A stretch of DNA of 64,000 bases from Amycolatopsis sp. QT-25 (GCF_029369745.1 NZ_CP120210.1:2356001-2420000); one strand, 5' to 3'; shown: positions 1 to 9,533, counted from the stretch's first letter. Program-made: numbers and translations. The notes: generated from the letters alone by a model not told the origin.

Positions 1-2
1 CG

Positions 3-281
3 CCGCTCGTGCGTGCCGTCGCGCTCGCCGCGGCGGACGACGCGATCGAGGAGGGCGTTCACGCTGATCTGCTGATCATGCTGGGCCGCGCGTACTGGAT
101 GAGCAACAGGATCCGTGCCGGTAGAGAGGCTTTCAGTAATGCTCTCGCGCTTCTGGTGGACGTCGACGCCGATGGCGCTGACCACGTGCGGTCGCTGCTG
201 GCTACACCGGACGACGGATCGCTACCGGTGAAGGCCCCCGATGTCGTCGAGCAACATGGACGGCGAACACGGCCACCGTGA
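3..281 (+). CDS. C-terminal end of a TPR-like protein (5' truncated by window)
   Basis: The reading frame is open at the left edge of the window and ends with a stop at 279-281, so only about 92 C-terminal residues are visible. A stretch beginning LLIMLGRAYW and running to NALALL fits the tetratricopeptide pattern (Leu-Gly, then Tyr three residues on, then Phe and Ala at the usual spacing). TPR ends of this kind occur in large actinobacterial regulators and ATPases, but nothing here identifies which. The Fic-fold gene to the right lies on the opposite strand, so the two converge. Function is not assigned. Confidence 0.4.
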   Translation, partial: PLVRAVALAAADDAIEEGVHADLLIMLGRAYWMSNRIRAGREAFSNALALLVDVDADGADHVRSLLATPDDGSLPVKAPDVVEQHGRRTRPP

Positions 282-432
282 GTGCCGACACGGCCAGGCC
301 GGTCAGACGTGAGCCCGCTTTGCCGCGGGGATGCACTCGGGCGCGGTGGCGACCGGGCTGTTTGTACTGGTCAAGGATATACGGCATCGGGGGCATCCTT
401 GGTCGGCAAGTCGGGGCGAGGTCGATGCGCGG

Positions 433-1620
433 TCACCCGAACACCGCATCGTCGCTGGTGGGTGGAACGGGGTCGAGACTGCTCAGCAGCTCCAGAACAT
501 CGTGGGCGATGTAGGTTTTCTTGTACTTGGCGTTGTCCTTCACCGTGAGCAGTCCGGCGCGCTGGAGTTTCTTCGCGACGTCAGTCGCGCCCTTGATCGA
601 GATGTCGAATCGTTGCGCGATCAGTTGGTGGTTGGTCACGGGCATCCCGATCAGTTCACTGGCCACTCGCCGGGCGTTGCCGGCTCCCGGCACCGCTTTG
701 AGATGTTCCGTTCGTAGCTTCTCCATGCGTTTGATGAGGTTGATCTGCTCGGTGCACAGCTTGTCCACACCCTCGGCGAAGAACACCATGAACTCTTCGA
801 AACTGCCGGTGTCGACAATGGCGCGCAGTTTCTGGTAGTACTCGTCGCGATAACGGTCGAGCCAACGGGACAGCGGCAGGATCTGGTCTCGTAAGACGCC
901 TGCGCGAACCAGTTCCAAGCTGACGTAGAGCCGCGCGACGTAACCATTGCCCCCAGCGAACGGATGGATCAGTTCCAGTTGAGGGTGGCCGATCGCGACC
1001 TTGGCGACCAAGGGCAAGTCGTGCTCCGCGCGCACCCACTCCTGCCACTGTTGTGCCGTCGCCTGCAAATGCGGGCCGGGCGGCGTGTGGGCGACGACGG
1101 GCGTGCCGTCACGGCCGCTGATCCAGCTCGTCCGTTCACGCCAGAATCCGGATCCTTCGGGAGGCGGCACGGGGCCGAGCTGTCGGCTGATCTCTCCCAG
1201 TAACGGCAAATCGATGTCGGCACCGTCGCGGACGGTGCCGAAGGCGCGGCGGCTCGCCTCCAGGTACCGGATGATCGCCTCGACCGCGGGTTCAGGCGCG
1301 GGCTTCGCGCCCGGCAGCCTGGCCAGCAGGACATCGGTGAGGGAAACGCAAGCATCCTCTAGTGCCGCGGAACTCTGCGCTTCGCGCAGCATTGTGTGGT
1401 CCACGAGGTATGATCGGTCCGGCAAGCGCTCTGCCGCCTCGTCGAGACGTCCTAGTGCCTGCTCAGCTCGAGCCAGTCCCCGATGTGTCCTCGTTGCCAG
1501 TACCACGTGGGACGGCAATGGGCGGGGCGCCCAGGCCCCTTCCCGCCGGATGGCTTCCGGAACGTCACCCTCCCCAGCCACGGGCACCCACATACCGCCG
1601 GTGGCATCGCGTTCGTTCAT
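433..1620 (-). CDS. Fic-family protein with altered catalytic motif
   Basis: About 395 residues with a Fic core and a C-terminal winged-helix-like region (near VTNHQLIAQRFDIS), an architecture common in Fic/DOC proteins that normally transfer AMP to target proteins. The active-site loop reads HPFAGGNGYVAR (His about residue 219, bases 931-966). The family consensus is HPFx[D/E]GNGRxxR, so the Mg-binding acid is Gly and the first Arg is Tyr; the His and last Arg remain. Upstream, SSAALED resembles the inhibitory helix [S/T]xxxE[G/N] with Asp in the last place. I chose ATG at 1620 because GGAGG lies about 9 bases upstream; an in-frame extension to 1743 is possible. Fold is confident, AMPylation activity doubtful. 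Confidence 0.85.
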   Translation of the reverse strand: MNERDATGGMWVPVAGEGDVPEAIRREGAWAPRPLPSHVVLATRTHRGLARAEQALGRLDEAAERLPDRSYLVDHTMLREAQSSAALEDACVSLTDVLLARLPGAKPAPEPAVEAIIRYLEASRRAFGTVRDGADIDLPLLGEISRQLGPVPPPEGSGFWRERTSWISGRDGTPVVAHTPPGPHLQATAQQWQEWVRAEHDLPLVAKVAIGHPQLELIHPFAGGNGYVARLYVSLELVRAGVLRDQILPLSRWLDRYRDEYYQKLRAIVDTGSFEEFMVFFAEGVDKLCTEQINLIKRMEKLRTEHLKAVPGAGNARRVASELIGMPVTNHQLIAQRFDISIKGATDVAKKLQRAGLLTVKDNAKYKKTYIAHDVLELLSSLDPVPPTSDDAVFG

Positions 1621-2432
1621 ACCGCGAAGCCTCCACGAACCCACGCGAAGGCCGCAAATGGTGGATTTGGGCTGTTCAAGATCAACTTCAGGCCAGTGGT
1701 GCTCCCGCCGTTCTTCGTCATCCGCGACGGTCTTTAGTGGCAAGCCTCCGCTTCGAGTACGAATAAAGCCAGTTCAGGTGCCCTGTCGCCCCTGTTATCG
1801 GGGCTTCCGGGCATCGAACTTGACACTCGTCGCTTTGGCCGGTGTGTGCTCGGGCCCCTACACGACTGCGCGTTATGCGCATCTGGGAAGCCTCTACCGC
1901 CGGGAAGCTTCACCTGAAAGGATGCAGCCTTCGTTGGAGGAGTGCGGCAGACGCGAGCGCGGAAGACTGGGGCTGATGCTTTCTGGCAGGTCGGTTTCGG
2001 ATCGCGTTGTGCAGATCGATGTGGACATGCCCCAGGCGGCATGCCGTGACGACCAGTCGTGCCGATGCGGTGCGTGTCGACGTAGAAAACGTTGGGGCAC
2101 AGGGAGTGCCGAGTTCAGCATCGGCCCGCGCCAGCTCGGCGCGTCCCTGTCCGGAATGGGCGAGAGTCAACGCGGCCGCTTCGGCGTACTGGTCGATGTA
2201 GCCGGTGTTCCACTCGTGTTCGTCGAGCCGGACGGTCCAGAGCGTGAGCTACGCGGAATACCCAACCCGGTGGGGAGGCGAGCCTGCGGTTCGGTTGCGC
2301 ATGAAGGCCAGGTGGGCCGGAAAGAACCGAGGGGCCCAGTTCGCTGAATGAGAAGCGAGCAGCCGTACAGCTGCCTCGGTGCTGATATGCGACGTCTGCC
2401 GCTGGGGCAGGCACGCTGTTCAGCCTTTGGTG
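1621..2432. other. Non-coding or decayed stretch
   Basis: No convincing intact gene. On the minus strand, short coding-like runs in different frames are broken by stops, for example one reading [14 protein letters not shown] near 2300 and one reading [16 protein letters not shown] near 2200. They look like a decayed gene, but I could not name its family. Confidence 0.4.
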
Positions 2433-2651
2433 CACCGCGCGGCCACCGGTGACGCCACCACGGGTCCCTGTTCCGGTGGTCATCGAGTCGTCCAACCCGC
2501 GGCCGGTGACGGCGTGCAGGAAGAACTCGGCTTCGAGATATTCGAGGTTGAGTGCGAAGTCGAGCACGGCTCCGTCGCTGACCCCGGCACCGGCCGCGGC
2601 GGCGACAAACCACGTGAAAACCCCGTGTCCGCCATCCGGGGACAACTCCAC
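2433..2651 (-). pseudogene. Remnant of ferritin-like (desiccation-related, Ferritin_2 type) protein
   Basis: Residues in this minus-strand frame include [19 protein letters not shown] followed by [15 protein letters not shown], the hallmark start of the ferritin-like domain of actinobacterial desiccation-associated secreted proteins (around 300 residues when complete). Homology ends after GGRAV; the expected helices with the second set of metal-binding Glu/His residues are missing and the following sequence is unrelated in all frames. No signal peptide precedes it. I read this as a truncated, non-functional fragment. Confidence 0.6.
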
Positions 2652-2805
2652 ATCGTGCCTTCTGGCAGATAGAGCGAGTGCTCAAGGCGGGTACCCGCCC
2701 CGGGCACGGCCATGTGTCAACGTTGCCGGCGTCGATCGCGAATGTGTCCGAGGTCAACCCGGCTGCTGAGATGCACAGGCGTCCGCGGGGCGTTGTCATG
2801 TGGTG

Positions 2806-3897
2806 ATGGCATCCTTACAGCAGGCCCGCACTCGGTTGTGGACTCCGAAGCACGTCCTGATCACTCGTTCGGCCGCCGAACATTCGCACGCCGCCGAAAT
2901 CGTGGCGCGCTGCGAGGCCGCCGGAGTGACCGATATCGACTTCTTGCGCTCCGACCGCATCACCGGTCTGCGAGGCGACGACGAACGCGCTACCTACGCA
3001 CGGGCGAAGTCGACCCTCGCGGTGGTGGTCAGCCCGCCGTCGAAACGGAAGCTGCAGCCGATTCCGCCCAGCGCCGACTGGCGATTGGACCTCGCCGAGG
3101 GCTGCCCGGCGCACTGCCAGTACTGCTACCTCGCCGGGTCGCTGTCCGGCCCGCCCGTCACCCGCGTGTACGCCGACCTGCACGACATTCTCGCGGGGAT
3201 GGACGACTATGTCGGCCGCGGCGGCGTCACCTCCAGCACCACCGAGCGTGCTCACGAAGGTACGACGTTCGAGGCCTCGTGCTACACCGACCCGCTCGGC
3301 ATCGAGCATGTGACCGGCAGCCTGGCGGCGGCGGTCGCGCACGTGGGCACCCATGACTTCGGTGGCCGGGTGCAATTGCGTGCCACAACGAAGTTCGCGG
3401 CGGTCGAACCGTTGCTCGTCCTGCCACACGGCGGCAGGACGAGGATTCGCGTCTCGGTCAACGCCGACGGCGTAGCCGCCCGCTTCGAGGGCGGTACCGA
3501 TCCGGTAGCCGCACGCCTGACCGGTCTTGGCCGGCTGGCTCGAGCGGGCTATCCGGTCGGACTGACGATCGCGCCGATCATGCCCGTGGAGGGCTGGCAG
3601 GACGGGTACGGCGCCATGCTGGACGCGGCGGCCGCGGAACTCGACGGTGTGCCCGGACTCGACCTGACCGTCGAATGCATCACGCACCGGTTCACACCGG
3701 GCAGTCGCGATGTGCTCACCGCCTGGTATCCGCGCACGAAGCTCGAGATGGACCCGGAGCAGCGCTCACGCAAGTTCGGCAAGTACGGATCGGTCAAATA
3801 CGTCTACCAGCGAGACGACATGCACAAACTGCGCACGTGGTTCGACACGGCACTGCAGGAGCGACTTCCCCGCGCCCGGGCCCTGTACTGGACATGA
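2806..3897 (+). CDS. Spore photoproduct lyase-like radical SAM protein
   Basis: A 363-residue radical SAM protein. The cluster motif is Cys100-x3-Cys104-x2-Cys107 within CPAHCQYCYL; the CX3CX2C spacing and the Tyr residues beside the last Cys are typical of spore photoproduct lyase (SplB), which repairs the thymine spore photoproduct using a 5'-deoxyadenosyl radical. A further Cys159 in FEASCYTDPLGIEH sits where SplB has its hydrogen-donor cysteine. Two GTG codons precede the chosen ATG. The gene stands alone. Such homologues occur in actinobacteria that make no endospores, so the substrate is inferred and could be another UV-type lesion. Confidence 0.82.
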   Translation: MASLQQARTRLWTPKHVLITRSAAEHSHAAEIVARCEAAGVTDIDFLRSDRITGLRGDDERATYARAKSTLAVVVSPPSKRKLQPIPPSADWRLDLAEGCPAHCQYCYLAGSLSGPPVTRVYADLHDILAGMDDYVGRGGVTSSTTERAHEGTTFEASCYTDPLGIEHVTGSLAAAVAHVGTHDFGGRVQLRATTKFAAVEPLLVLPHGGRTRIRVSVNADGVAARFEGGTDPVAARLTGLGRLARAGYPVGLTIAPIMPVEGWQDGYGAMLDAAAAELDGVPGLDLTVECITHRFTPGSRDVLTAWYPRTKLEMDPEQRSRKFGKYGSVKYVYQRDDMHKLRTWFDTALQERLPRARALYWT

Positions 3898-4218
3898 GCT
3901 GTGATTTAGATCCGTCAGTGCGTACGATCTGCGTCGATACCGAAGCGGTTCGCGAACTGCTGAATCGGAGCACTTAAGTCATGCCGGGCCTGGCGACCAC
4001 GAATTTCTTGATCAGGAGCCACGAAGAAGGTAACGGCAGGAAAGGGAGAGTGGCGGACCGTCACACCCACCGTCGTTCGCGGACGGTATTTAAGGTGCAT
4101 CGTCCTTGACGGCTGCTTCATTGGGTCGCTGAGCTGCAGCTTGATCGTGAAGAAAGTTTGCGTGGCAGCGTCGGCGGGTATATGAGGCTGGCTATCGGCG
4201 ATGGGGCGGAGGTGGCGT
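3898..4218. other. Intergenic region upstream of the ABC importer
   Basis: About 320 bases with no credible gene. It presumably carries the promoter of the importer operon. I see no clear LacI-type palindrome, and no regulator gene is adjacent. Confidence 0.4.
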
Positions 4219-5565
4219 ATGCCGGGCGGGTACGCACGACTGCGGGCGGGACTACTGGTGATCGCGCTGGCGGTGAGCGGCTGCGGCGGAGTCAGCTCGA
4301 CGGTCGAAACCGGTGGGACCACACTCGTCACCATGGGATTCGGGGCAGGGGACGAGATCGCCAAAACCCGGATCGAGCTGGCGGACAAGGTGATCGGCCC
4401 GGCTACGGTCAAGGTCGGCGGCGGTGCCTTCGACGCCCAGCAGTTCCTGGCCGCGGTGGCCGCAGGGAGCCCCCCGGACATCGTCTACCTCGATCGTCAG
4501 CTGCTCGGCACCTATGCGGCGCGGGGCACTTTGGCGCCGCTGGGCGAATGCGTCCGGGACAGCCAGGTGCAGATGGCGGAGTTCCGGGAGGCCGCGGTGG
4601 CCGAGGTGACCCTGCGCGGTCAGCTGTACGGGCTGCCGGAGTCCTACAACAACCGCCTGATCCTGGTCAATGACGCGGTGGTGCGCCAAGCCGGTGCCGA
4701 TCCGGCGGAAGTCGGCACCGCGGACCGGGCGAAACTGGCGGCACTCACCCGGACCCTCACCGGTCGCGACGGAGGCGGAGCGCTCACCCGGATCGGTTTC
4801 GACCCGAAGCTCCCCGAGTTCCTTCCGTTGTGGGCCAAGGCCAACGGGGTCACGATGCTCAGCGAAGACGGGCTCAAGGCCAACCTCGACGACCCGCGGC
4901 TGATCGAGATACTGGAGTATACGGCCGGTCTGATCGAGGCGCAGGGTGGCTGGGGCAAGCTGAAGGCGTTCCGCGACACCTTCGACTTCTTCGGCGCGAA
5001 GAACCCGTTCGCCACCGGTCAGCTCGCCGCCGGACCAATGGACGACTGGTATCTCAACGTGCTGGCCAACCACTCGCCGCAGATCGATCTTTCCGTCCGG
5101 CCGTTCACGGATCAGCACGGCACGCCGATCGACTGGGTCACCGGTTCCGCGTGGGCCATTCCGGCGGCGAGCAAGCACAAGAAGGAAGCGTGCGCCTGGA
5201 TCGCGACGATGACCAAGTCGGATTCCTGGATCGCCGCCGCACGGGCACGGGCCGACGCGCGCAAGGCCGCCGGAAAACCGTTCACCGGTATCTACACCGG
5301 AAACCGGGTCGCCGACGAGAAGATCTTCGGCGACTTGGTCGAGCTCGATGACAAACCGGTTTTCGGCAACGCTGTCAAGGCGGTTCTCGACGCGCAGAAA
5401 ACAGCCTTCTCGATGCCGTCCTCACCCGCCGGTGCGGAATTCAAGGCGGCCTGGCAGGACGCGGTGAACCGGGTGCTTTCCGGTGCCCAGAGCCCCGCGG
5501 CCGCGCTGCGCCAGGCACAGACGGAGGCCCAGCGGGCGCTCGACCTCGCAGCGCAGCCCCGGTGA
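4219..5565 (+). CDS. ABC transporter substrate-binding lipoprotein (family 1)
   Basis: 448 residues. The N-terminus is a lipoprotein signal (positively charged start, hydrophobic run, lipobox VSGC with Cys at about residue 24), so the mature protein is anchored outside the membrane. The body matches family 1 solute-binding proteins of carbohydrate importers: early segments for binding-site residues, a hinge, and the late region AIPAASKHKKEACAWI typical of the family. ATG 4219 is preferred over 4201 because GGAGG lies just upstream. Its stop overlaps the start of the first permease gene, showing one transcription unit. The sugar bound cannot be told from sequence. Confidence 0.9.
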   Translation: MPGGYARLRAGLLVIALAVSGCGGVSSTVETGGTTLVTMGFGAGDEIAKTRIELADKVIGPATVKVGGGAFDAQQFLAAVAAGSPPDIVYLDRQLLGTYAARGTLAPLGECVRDSQVQMAEFREAAVAEVTLRGQLYGLPESYNNRLILVNDAVVRQAGADPAEVGTADRAKLAALTRTLTGRDGGGALTRIGFDPKLPEFLPLWAKANGVTMLSEDGLKANLDDPRLIEILEYTAGLIEAQGGWGKLKAFRDTFDFFGAKNPFATGQLAAGPMDDWYLNVLANHSPQIDLSVRPFTDQHGTPIDWVTGSAWAIPAASKHKKEACAWIATMTKSDSWIAAARARADARKAAGKPFTGIYTGNRVADEKIFGDLVELDDKPVFGNAVKAVLDAQKTAFSMPSSPAGAEFKAAWQDAVNRVLSGAQSPAAALRQAQTEAQRALDLAAQPR

Positions 5566-6509
5566 GCGCGGCCCTGCCCACTCGCGGGGCGAAGACGAGG
5601 AAGTGGGCGCGGGGCTTCCGGCGGCGGGAAACTCTGGCCGCGTACGCGTTCCTGTCACCGTGGATGATCGGCTTCCTGATCTTCATGCTGATCCCCATGA
5701 TCGCGAGTTTCGTCCTCTCGCTGACCGACTACGACGCCCTGCGGGCACCGACCGCGGTCGGTCTCGCGAATTATCGCCAGTTGTTGGAGGACCCCGACGT
5801 CCGCAAAAGCCTGACCAACACGCTGGTCTACGCGCTCATGTCGGTGCCGTCGACGATGGCCGTCTCACTCGGTCTCGCCGCGTTGCTGGCCAGGACGGGG
5901 CGCCGGTCGGCAGGGATCTTCCGTACCCTGTTCTATCTGCCTGAAATCACCCCGAAGGTGGCCGTCGGCGTGCTGTTCCTGTTCCTGTTCAACGGGCAGG
6001 CCGGCTTGGTCAACGAGCTGCTCGGGCTGTTCGGCGTGCAGGGACCGCAGTGGAGCACCGACGGTGCGTGGGTCAAACCGGGGCTGGTGCTGATGCATCT
6101 GTGGTCGGTCGGCAGCACGGTGGTGATCTACCTCGCCGCGTTGAAGAGTGTGCCGCCGGAGCTGTACGAAGCAGCGGAACTCGACGGGGCGTCACGGTGG
6201 CGCCGGTTCCGGCACATCACCGTCCCGATGATCAGTGGTGCGCTGTTCTTCACGCTCATCGTGCAGACCATCGCCGCGTTGCAGACGTTCGATGAGGCGT
6301 ACACGGCGTTCTACGGCAACGCCTCCTCCGCCGGGTACAGCAGCGATGCCGCCCTCTTCTATCTCATCTACCTGTTCCAGCAGGGTTTCCAGTTCTTGCA
6401 CATGGGTTACGCCTCGGCCATGGCTTGGCTGCTGTTCGCGATCATCATGGTGATCACCCTGATCCAGGTACGGCTGAGCAAGCGTTTCGTCTACTACGAG
6501 GGCCGGTGA
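5562..6509 (+). CDS. ABC transporter permease, MalF type
   Basis: 315 residues with about six membrane helices, the first near residues 30-52. The cytoplasmic EAA loop (EAAELDGASRWRRF, from about residue 203) is the contact site for the ATPase and marks binding-protein-dependent importer permeases of the MalF/UgpA kind. The GTG start overlaps the TGA of the binding-protein gene, so translation is coupled. It pairs with the second permease that follows after three bases. Confidence 0.9.
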   Translation: MSAALPTRGAKTRKWARGFRRRETLAAYAFLSPWMIGFLIFMLIPMIASFVLSLTDYDALRAPTAVGLANYRQLLEDPDVRKSLTNTLVYALMSVPSTMAVSLGLAALLARTGRRSAGIFRTLFYLPEITPKVAVGVLFLFLFNGQAGLVNELLGLFGVQGPQWSTDGAWVKPGLVLMHLWSVGSTVVIYLAALKSVPPELYEAAELDGASRWRRFRHITVPMISGALFFTLIVQTIAALQTFDEAYTAFYGNASSAGYSSDAALFYLIYLFQQGFQFLHMGYASAMAWLLFAIIMVITLIQVRLSKRFVYYEGR

Positions 6510-6512
6510 AGC

Positions 6513-7397
6513 GTGGTCGTCGCGAACAATTTGCCGCCGGCCGCCGAGCCGCTTCCCCGATCGGTGCGGAAAGAGCGTCGTCGGCGCCCACTGGTGTGGG
6601 TGGCGCTGATAGCCGCGTCGGTGGTGTTCCTGTACCCGTTCGCTTGGTTGTTGAGCGCGTCGGTGAAACCGGGCGAACAGGTTTTCGACAACGCGCTGTT
6701 CCCCCAGCAGGTGGTGCTGGGCAACTACGCCGAAATCTGGCGCGCGGCACCGGTGGCGGCCTGGCTGGTCAACAGCGTGGCGGTGAGCCTCGCCGCCGCA
6801 CTCGCCGCCACGGTGGCCAGCTCGCTGGTCGCATTCGGCTTCGCCTATTTCCGATTTCCCGGGCGCAACGCGCTTTTCGGACTGGTGCTCGCCACGATGA
6901 TGCTGCCGGGCGCGGTCACCATGATCCCGGTTTACCTGATCTGGAACGAAGCCGGGCTGGCCAGCACCCAGGTTCCGTTGTGGGCGGGCAACCTCTTCGG
7001 CAGCGCGTTCTACATCTTCCTGCTGCGGCAGTTCTTCCTCGGGTTGCCGAGGGAACTCTTCGAGGCCGCGCGTATCGACGGTGCGAGCTACTGGACCCTG
7101 TTCTGGCGGATCGCGGTACCGCTGTGCAAACCGGCGATGGTGGTGACCTTCGTCTTCGAGCTCAAAGCCAGCTGGTCGGATCTGCTGAAACCGTTGATCT
7201 ACCTGCGGGACCCGGCGTTGTACACGCTACCGCGCGGACTCAAAGCCCTCTCGGACCAGTTCGGCCAGGCAGGTGAACAGCGGTGGGAGATCGTGCTGGC
7301 CGGTAGCGTGCTCACCACGTTGCCGATGATCATCGTGTTCTTCCTCGCCCAACGGCATTTCGTGGACGGCATCTCGACGCAGCGCCGGACCGACTGA
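6513..7397 (+). CDS. ABC transporter permease, MalG type
   Basis: 294 residues, about six membrane helices, with the EAA loop EAARIDGASYWTLFWRI. It forms the transport channel with the upstream MalF-type protein. Start is GTG at 6513, three bases after the preceding stop. No ATPase gene follows; in many actinobacteria a single shared MsiK-like ATPase serves several such importers, which is the likely arrangement here but cannot be verified in this window. Confidence 0.9.
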   Translation: MVVANNLPPAAEPLPRSVRKERRRRPLVWVALIAASVVFLYPFAWLLSASVKPGEQVFDNALFPQQVVLGNYAEIWRAAPVAAWLVNSVAVSLAAALAATVASSLVAFGFAYFRFPGRNALFGLVLATMMLPGAVTMIPVYLIWNEAGLASTQVPLWAGNLFGSAFYIFLLRQFFLGLPRELFEAARIDGASYWTLFWRIAVPLCKPAMVVTFVFELKASWSDLLKPLIYLRDPALYTLPRGLKALSDQFGQAGEQRWEIVLAGSVLTTLPMIIVFFLAQRHFVDGISTQRRTD

Positions 7398-7676
7398 TTC
7401 CGTTCCCCTTATCACGCTTCCAGCGGCCTCGTGGTCCCTGGCCAGCCGCCTGTCCGAAAAGCTTCGCCCCGGCGCGCCGGAGCCCTTCATGGTGTTCGCG
7501 CTGTTCGCCGCGACTACGTGGTTTCGCCGGAAGGGAGCAATGCAGCTCGACGGCATCGTCGCGGTACCGGGCCTGGTCGAGCTAGACAGCGGCGTGGCAT
7601 TGAATCGACGACCACCAGCGGCATGACCGGTGTGCCCGGTTCCCGCGCACCTGGACAGGTGGTTGCGTCGACCGTC

Positions 7677-8099
7677 ATGGGAGAGAGCCATTTCAGCGAC
7701 GTCATCACCGCGGTCGCTCCCGCGCCGGGTTGGTGGCTGGTCGTGCTGACGGGGCTGTTCGCGGTGCTGGTGACCGCGTTCTCGATCGTGCTTCCGGTGA
7801 CGGGCAGACGGCACTTGCTGGTCGACCTCAACGTGCTGGGGACGGTGGTCCACGAGGCCGGGCACGCCCTGGTCGCTTGCCTCACCGGCGGTGGTGTCTA
7901 TCGGTTCCGGATCACCAGCCCCGATACAGGTTCGGTGGACTCCTGGTACTTCACGAGGTTCTCGTCGGTCACCACCTTGGCAGCCGGCTACGCGATGCCG
8001 CCGCTGGCCGGGCTGGGTGCCGCGGCCCTGCTGGCCAAGGGCCAGGCCGCCACCGTCCTGACGGCCACCGCGGCGATGTCGATCCTCTGTCGGAGCTGA
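7677..8099 (+). pseudogene. Truncated M50-like membrane metalloprotease
   Basis: The 140-residue frame has a hydrophobic segment (WWLVVLTGLFAVLVTAF), then VVHEAGHALVACLTGGGV, containing the zinc motif HExxH of peptidase M50B-like membrane proteins. Family members I recall run to about 230 residues with several more helices; here the frame stops after AMSILCRS, without the second half. Immediately upstream (about 7400-7620) another frame holds a hydrophobic, unidentified fragment. The gene is probably broken, though a short functional protein cannot be excluded. Confidence 0.55.
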
Positions 8100-8144
8100 G
8101 GGGCTGCATGACGGCGAGTAACAACAAGAAAACCAACTTGTGCC

Positions 8145-8345
8145 ATGAGGCGATCTACTTTTCGTACGTTTGCGAGCATGGCGCTGACGATGTTTGCGGC
8201 CATCTCGTTCACGATTCGCGGAACCGCGTCTCTGTACTGGATGTTTGTGATTGCCGGCGTCGCGTGCAACATCGTGGTCGTGCCCCGCGCGTGGCGGCTC
8301 TGGCGCGAGACGCACGAGAGGAATTCTGAAGGCCCGCAGCCTTGA
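8145..8345 (+). CDS. Small predicted two-helix membrane protein
   Basis: 66 residues: basic start (MRRSTFRTF), a hydrophobic run ASMALTMFAAISF, a second run YWMFVIAGVACNIVVV, then a charged tail RAWRLWRETHERNSEG. This composition looks like a genuine small membrane protein of unknown role and not random translation, but the ribosome site is weak and I recognise no family. Confidence 0.45.
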   Translation: MRRSTFRTFASMALTMFAAISFTIRGTASLYWMFVIAGVACNIVVVPRAWRLWRETHERNSEGPQP

Positions 8346-8729
8346 CACTCGCTAAATGCCGATAACAGATTATGTCAAGTGAAGTGCTGCGTCTCGCATC
8401 AGGTGAAGCACCGACACTGTCTCGCCTCTGTCCTGTCGCATCGGACCTGAGCCACGAAGGGAAGTGCTCGCAGTTGAGCGCGATCGAAGTTGGATTGCAA
8501 CACCGCCAGCCGGTCCAGCTTCGAGGAGAAAGTCGGCCCGTGTTCGGTTCCCATCGATGATGAGCCACGCAGGTCACGGCGGGTCGAGTGGCTCAAGATG
8601 GCTGACAGAGGACAGCCTCGTGCTGACACCCCCGCTCGGCCAGCCGCGTAACGATGGCGTCGAGCAGCGCGATCACCGGTGTCGCCTGTCCCGGCGGACG
8701 GGGCGGGCCCGCCCGCCGGGACACTGGGA
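8346..8729. other. Intergenic, nothing recognised
   Basis: About 380 bases between the small membrane protein and the convergent lectin gene. Short open frames on both strands have no family resemblance or good ribosome sites. Confidence 0.4.
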
Positions 8730-9299
8730 TCAGGCCGGCGCGAAGGTCCAGCGGGAGGAAGAGCTCCCGCACGACCTCGCAGTCACGTATTCTCGTACGC
8801 CTCCCCCGGAATGCATACAGCTTCCGGTGAACACCGCGTGCCTGATCCACTTTCTCGTCGTGGAGTCGGTCGTCCAGCGCTGGTACTGCACCACCGGGTC
8901 GGTGTTGGCGAAACAGGGCGCCGTGGCGATGGTGTCGCCGTTGTAATCCAAGCATTGACCGGTACCGACGTTCACGAACTTGCCGCCGGCGATGGACCAT
9001 TTCTGCGAAGCTGCTCCGACGCAGGTGTTGGTGAAGACGGAATTGGCCTCACCTACCAGCTGGTTGGCAGTCAGGCAGCGCCCCGTGTTCGCGTTGTCGA
9101 TCGTGTAGTTCGCCAGTGCGGTGACCGGCGCTTCCTCTTCTCCGGTATTCACCGACGCGGTTCCGGTTCCGGCCGTGGTCGGCATCGTGCCCGCGGCCGG
9201 TGCCGCGATCGCGGTCGGTGCCCCGGCGATGGATCCGGCGATGGCGAACACCGCGACACCTGCCGCAACGAGCCGCCCGAGCTGTGATTCGACCTGCAT
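8730..9299 (-). CDS. Secreted ricin-B-type (beta-trefoil) lectin domain protein
   Basis: 189 residues. A Sec signal peptide (hydrophobic from about residue 10, ending near AIAAPAAG) leads to a spacer and then three repeats, each with a Cys pair and ending in the QxW-like strand: GRCL...SQKWS, GQCLDYNG...YQRWT and GSCM...SSRWTF. This threefold pattern is the ricin B lectin fold, which binds sugars. There is no attached catalytic domain, so it is a stand-alone lectin. The ribosome site AAAGGAG precedes ATG 9299. It lies downstream of, and in the same direction as, the six-cysteine secreted gene, and an element shared with that gene's promoter lies about 200 bases upstream. Confidence 0.85.
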   Translation of the reverse strand: MQVESQLGRLVAAGVAVFAIAGSIAGAPTAIAAPAAGTMPTTAGTGTASVNTGEEEAPVTALANYTIDNANTGRCLTANQLVGEANSVFTNTCVGAASQKWSIAGGKFVNVGTGQCLDYNGDTIATAPCFANTDPVVQYQRWTTDSTTRKWIRHAVFTGSCMHSGGGVREYVTARSCGSSSSRWTFAPA

Positions 9300-9502
9300 T
9301 TACGTCTCCTTTGACCGATTTCACTTGCACCTCGAGGCTGTCACCTCGAAGGGGCCTGACGGTTTTTGCCGGTGCCTTTGTGTCTAGTTGTTCAGCGTCC
9401 CGGTGCTGGACTCTCCGTAGCTGTCGAGAAATCTCATTGTGAGGACGCGGGTGAAGATTGGTTTCTTCCGACCGCCCATCCTTGCTTTCGTTGTGCTGGC
9501 GC

Positions 9503-9533
9503 GACGAACTGTTCCGGCGACAACACACGACCC
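9503..9533 (-). repeat. Direct repeat copy B of a putative shared promoter element
   Basis: On the minus strand this reads GTTGTCGCCGGAACAG followed by TTCGTC. It matches the element at 10622-10653 over roughly 27 of 31 positions, and the differences are nearly all C/T or A/G transitions. It lies about 205 bases upstream of the lectin start. Confidence 0.65.

Noticed and set aside
7400..7622. Plus-strand frame with PFMVFALFAATTWFRRKGAM after the ABC permease.
   Set aside because: Looks coding-like, but has no start, no family and a stop before the M50 fragment; listed only as context for that pseudogene.
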